In this document: in pieces, positions 62,573 to 64,000 of the stretch
Numbering within the stretch: the stretch's first letter is position 1
How the letters are laid out: each line of letters opens with the position of its first letter
Assembly: GCF_040496035.1 (NCBI RefSeq)
Contig: NZ_JBEPJZ010000002.1
Location: forward strand, 310,001-374,000
DNA length: 64,000 bases
Direction of reading: 5' to 3'
DNA from: Agromyces sp. SYSU T00194
Lineage (GTDB): Bacteria > Actinomycetota > Actinomycetes > Actinomycetales > Microbacteriaceae
Translations under genes and position numbers: made by a program
Notes under the pieces: generated by a model
Databases searched by the model: none
Told to the model about the DNA's origin: nothing
Seen by the model: only the letters and a program-made list of their open reading frames with translations

Positions 62573-63556
62573 CTAGGAGGTCGTCTCGCGTGTGCTTGTG
62601 GCTGCGGCCGCCTCCGTGTCGCCCTCGTCCTCGGCATCGTCGCCGATCGTGTCTCGGTCGGACTCGGTGTCGTCCGAGTCTACCCCGTCGTCCGGACGCC
62701 ACTCGCGGCCGGGCACGTAGGGGCTCGCCTCCATGCCCGTGTGCCGGCGGGACTGCACGATGAGGATGATCACGCCGATCGCGATCGCCGCGAGCGACGC
62801 CCAGACGTTCGAGCGGATGCCCAGGAAGACCTCGCTCGGGTCGACGCGGATCGACTCCAGGAAGGTACGGCCGATGCCGTACCAGATGAGGTACACGGCG
62901 AACGCCTTGCCCCAGCGCAGGCGGAACTTGCGCTCCAGCCAGAGCAGCACGGCGACGCCGAGGAGGTTCCAGACGATCTCGTACAGGAACGTGGGGTGGA
63001 ACAGCGTTCCGGGCTCGAGGCCCGCGGGGAACGCGGGGTTCGTCGACTCGATCTCGAGGCCCCACGGCAGGTCGGTGGGAAGGCCGAACAGCTCGTGGTT
63101 GAACCAGTTGCCGAGGCGGCCGGCGGCCTGCGCGACGAGCATGCCCGGCGCGAGTGCGTCGGCGAACGACCAGAAGCGGATGCCCGTGAGCCGGCAGCCG
63201 ATCCAGACGCCCAGCGCACCGCCGATGAGCGAGCCGTAGATGGCGTTGCCGCCCTCCCAGATCGCGAACACCTTCCAGAGGTCGGCACCCTCGTAGAAGT
63301 AGTCCCCCGGGTGGGTGAAGACGTGGTAGAAGCGCGCGAACACGATGCCGAGCGGCACGGCCCACAGCGCGATGTCGAGCACGATGCCCGGCTCGGCGCC
63401 GCGCGTGGTGAGCCGCCGCGAGGTGATCCAGACCGCGAGCACGATGCCCACGAGGATGCATAGCGCGTACGCGTGGATCGTCAGCGACACGCCCCACGGC
63501 AGCGGGATGTCGAAGGAGCTCCACTCCGGGCTGGGGATGCTGAGCGGTGCGATCAC
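62573..63556 (-). CDS. lgt: Prolipoprotein diacylglyceryl transferase
   Basis: 327-residue membrane enzyme that lipidates the cysteine of prolipoproteins, first step of lipoprotein maturation. Seven hydrophobic helices; the signature [13 protein letters not shown] (residues about 136-148) and [14 protein letters not shown] are present. The last 55 residues are an acidic, Asp/Glu-rich cytoplasmic tail, longer than in E. coli. GTG at 63556 starts [12 protein letters not shown]; an earlier in-frame start would add a charged leader lacking a ribosome site. It lies next to trpA, as in other actinobacteria. Confidence 0.94.
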   Translation of the reverse strand: MIAPLSIPSPEWSSFDIPLPWGVSLTIHAYALCILVGIVLAVWITSRRLTTRGAEPGIVLDIALWAVPLGIVFARFYHVFTHPGDYFYEGADLWKVFAIWEGGNAIYGSLIGGALGVWIGCRLTGIRFWSFADALAPGMLVAQAAGRLGNWFNHELFGLPTDLPWGLEIESTNPAFPAGLEPGTLFHPTFLYEIVWNLLGVAVLLWLERKFRLRWGKAFAVYLIWYGIGRTFLESIRVDPSEVFLGIRSNVWASLAAIAIGVIILIVQSRRHTGMEASPYVPGREWRPDDGVDSDDTESDRDTIGDDAEDEGDTEAAAATSTRETTS

Positions 63557-63619
63557 GTTCGTTCGGTGCCTTTCGTCCTGACTGCGGGTTCGGGCCCGCA
63601 TGCGGCCTCGGCCAGCGTA

Positions 63620-64000
63620 CTATCCCGCCGGACGCGTGCCGCGCGCGAGTTCCGCGGCCAGCGCGCCGACCCCGTCCACACCCCCGTCGGCGAGTGCCTT
63701 CACGAGCGCGGAGCCGACGATCGCGCCGTCGGCGTAGGAGACGACCTCGCGCACCTGCTCGGCGGTCGAGATGCCGACGCCGACGCAGCTCCGGGGGCTT
63801 CCGGCCGCACGCAGCCGCTCGACGAGCGTGCGGGCGGCGCGGTCGACGTCGGCCCGGGCGCCGGTGATGCCCATGGTCGAGACCGCGTAAACGAAACCAC
63901 GGCTGGCCTCCACGGTGCGGGCGAGGCGCGCGTCGGAGGAACTGGGTGCGGCCAGGAACACGCGGTCGAGGCCGGTGCGGTCGGATGCCGCGAGCCAGGC
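63620..64000 (-). CDS. trpA: Tryptophan synthase alpha subunit, N-terminal part missing
   Basis: C-terminal 126 residues of TrpA; the rest lies beyond the right edge. The visible half of the TIM barrel has [35 protein letters not shown] and the phosphate-binding [10 protein letters not shown] and [14 protein letters not shown]. The catalytic Glu and Asp are outside the window. It would be the last trp gene, upstream of lgt on the same strand (63 nt gap). Confidence 0.93.
   Translation of the reverse strand, partial: AWLAASDRTGLDRVFLAAPSSSDARLARTVEASRGFVYAVSTMGITGARADVDRAARTLVERLRAAGSPRSCVGVGISTAEQVREVVSYADGAIVGSALVKALADGGVDGVGALAAELARGTRPAG

Overview
This is a 64 kb stretch of a high-GC (about 70 percent) actinobacterial chromosome, most likely from the family Microbacteriaceae. 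The evidence is the presence of RbpA, WhiA, OpcA, an ANTAR regulator of the PdtaR type and actinobacterial-type ValS, the gene order, and frequent leaderless genes in which a TAnnnT-like -10 box sits 6-7 nt before the start codon. The genus cannot be fixed by reading alone. Almost everything here is core metabolism, information processing or repair. I see no prophage, insertion sequence, CRISPR array, rRNA operon or defence island, and no convincing undescribed multi-gene system. The most interesting material is regulatory.

Layout. 1-9049: RNase E (cut by the left edge), a divergent VKOR-family membrane protein and a DHFR-like reductase, then the leftward operon ileS-folC-DUF4233-ndk, whose genes overlap by 4 nt and which is preceded by an isoleucine T-box leader. 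9405-18363: a membrane-anchored repeat protein, a frameshifted MFS transporter, valS with a small partner gene, an ArsR-type regulator with a striking repeat operator, and a methyltransferase and M3 peptidase that share a perfectly symmetric divergent promoter. 18445-24837: the Fe-S assembly operon sufB-sufD-Rieske-sufC-sufT, then ctaA and ctaB for heme O/A synthesis. 25157-33233: the pentose-phosphate operon tkt-tal-pgi-zwf-opcA-pgl. 33314-39771: rbpA, secG, the glycolytic set tpiA-pgk-gap, sodA, whiA and rapZ. 39810-54765: uvrC, uvrA, uvrB, coaE, rpsA, a DUF885 protein, polA, a thioesterase and pdtaR. 54804-64000: tRNA-Leu(CAA), pyk, gltD-gltB, lgt and the end of trpA (cut by the right edge).

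How it fits together. The window joins two syntenic blocks known from other actinobacteria: suf-cta-tkt...gap-whiA-rapZ-uvrC, and uvrA-uvrB-coaE-rpsA-polA-pdtaR-pyk-lgt-trpA. They meet at uvrC/uvrA, which puts the three excision-repair genes close together. Carbon flow is well covered: oxidative and non-oxidative pentose phosphate steps, lower glycolysis and pyruvate kinase, with GltBD for nitrogen assimilation. Expected partners missing from their usual places are sufR, sufS and sufU in the suf operon, and yvcK between rapZ and whiA.
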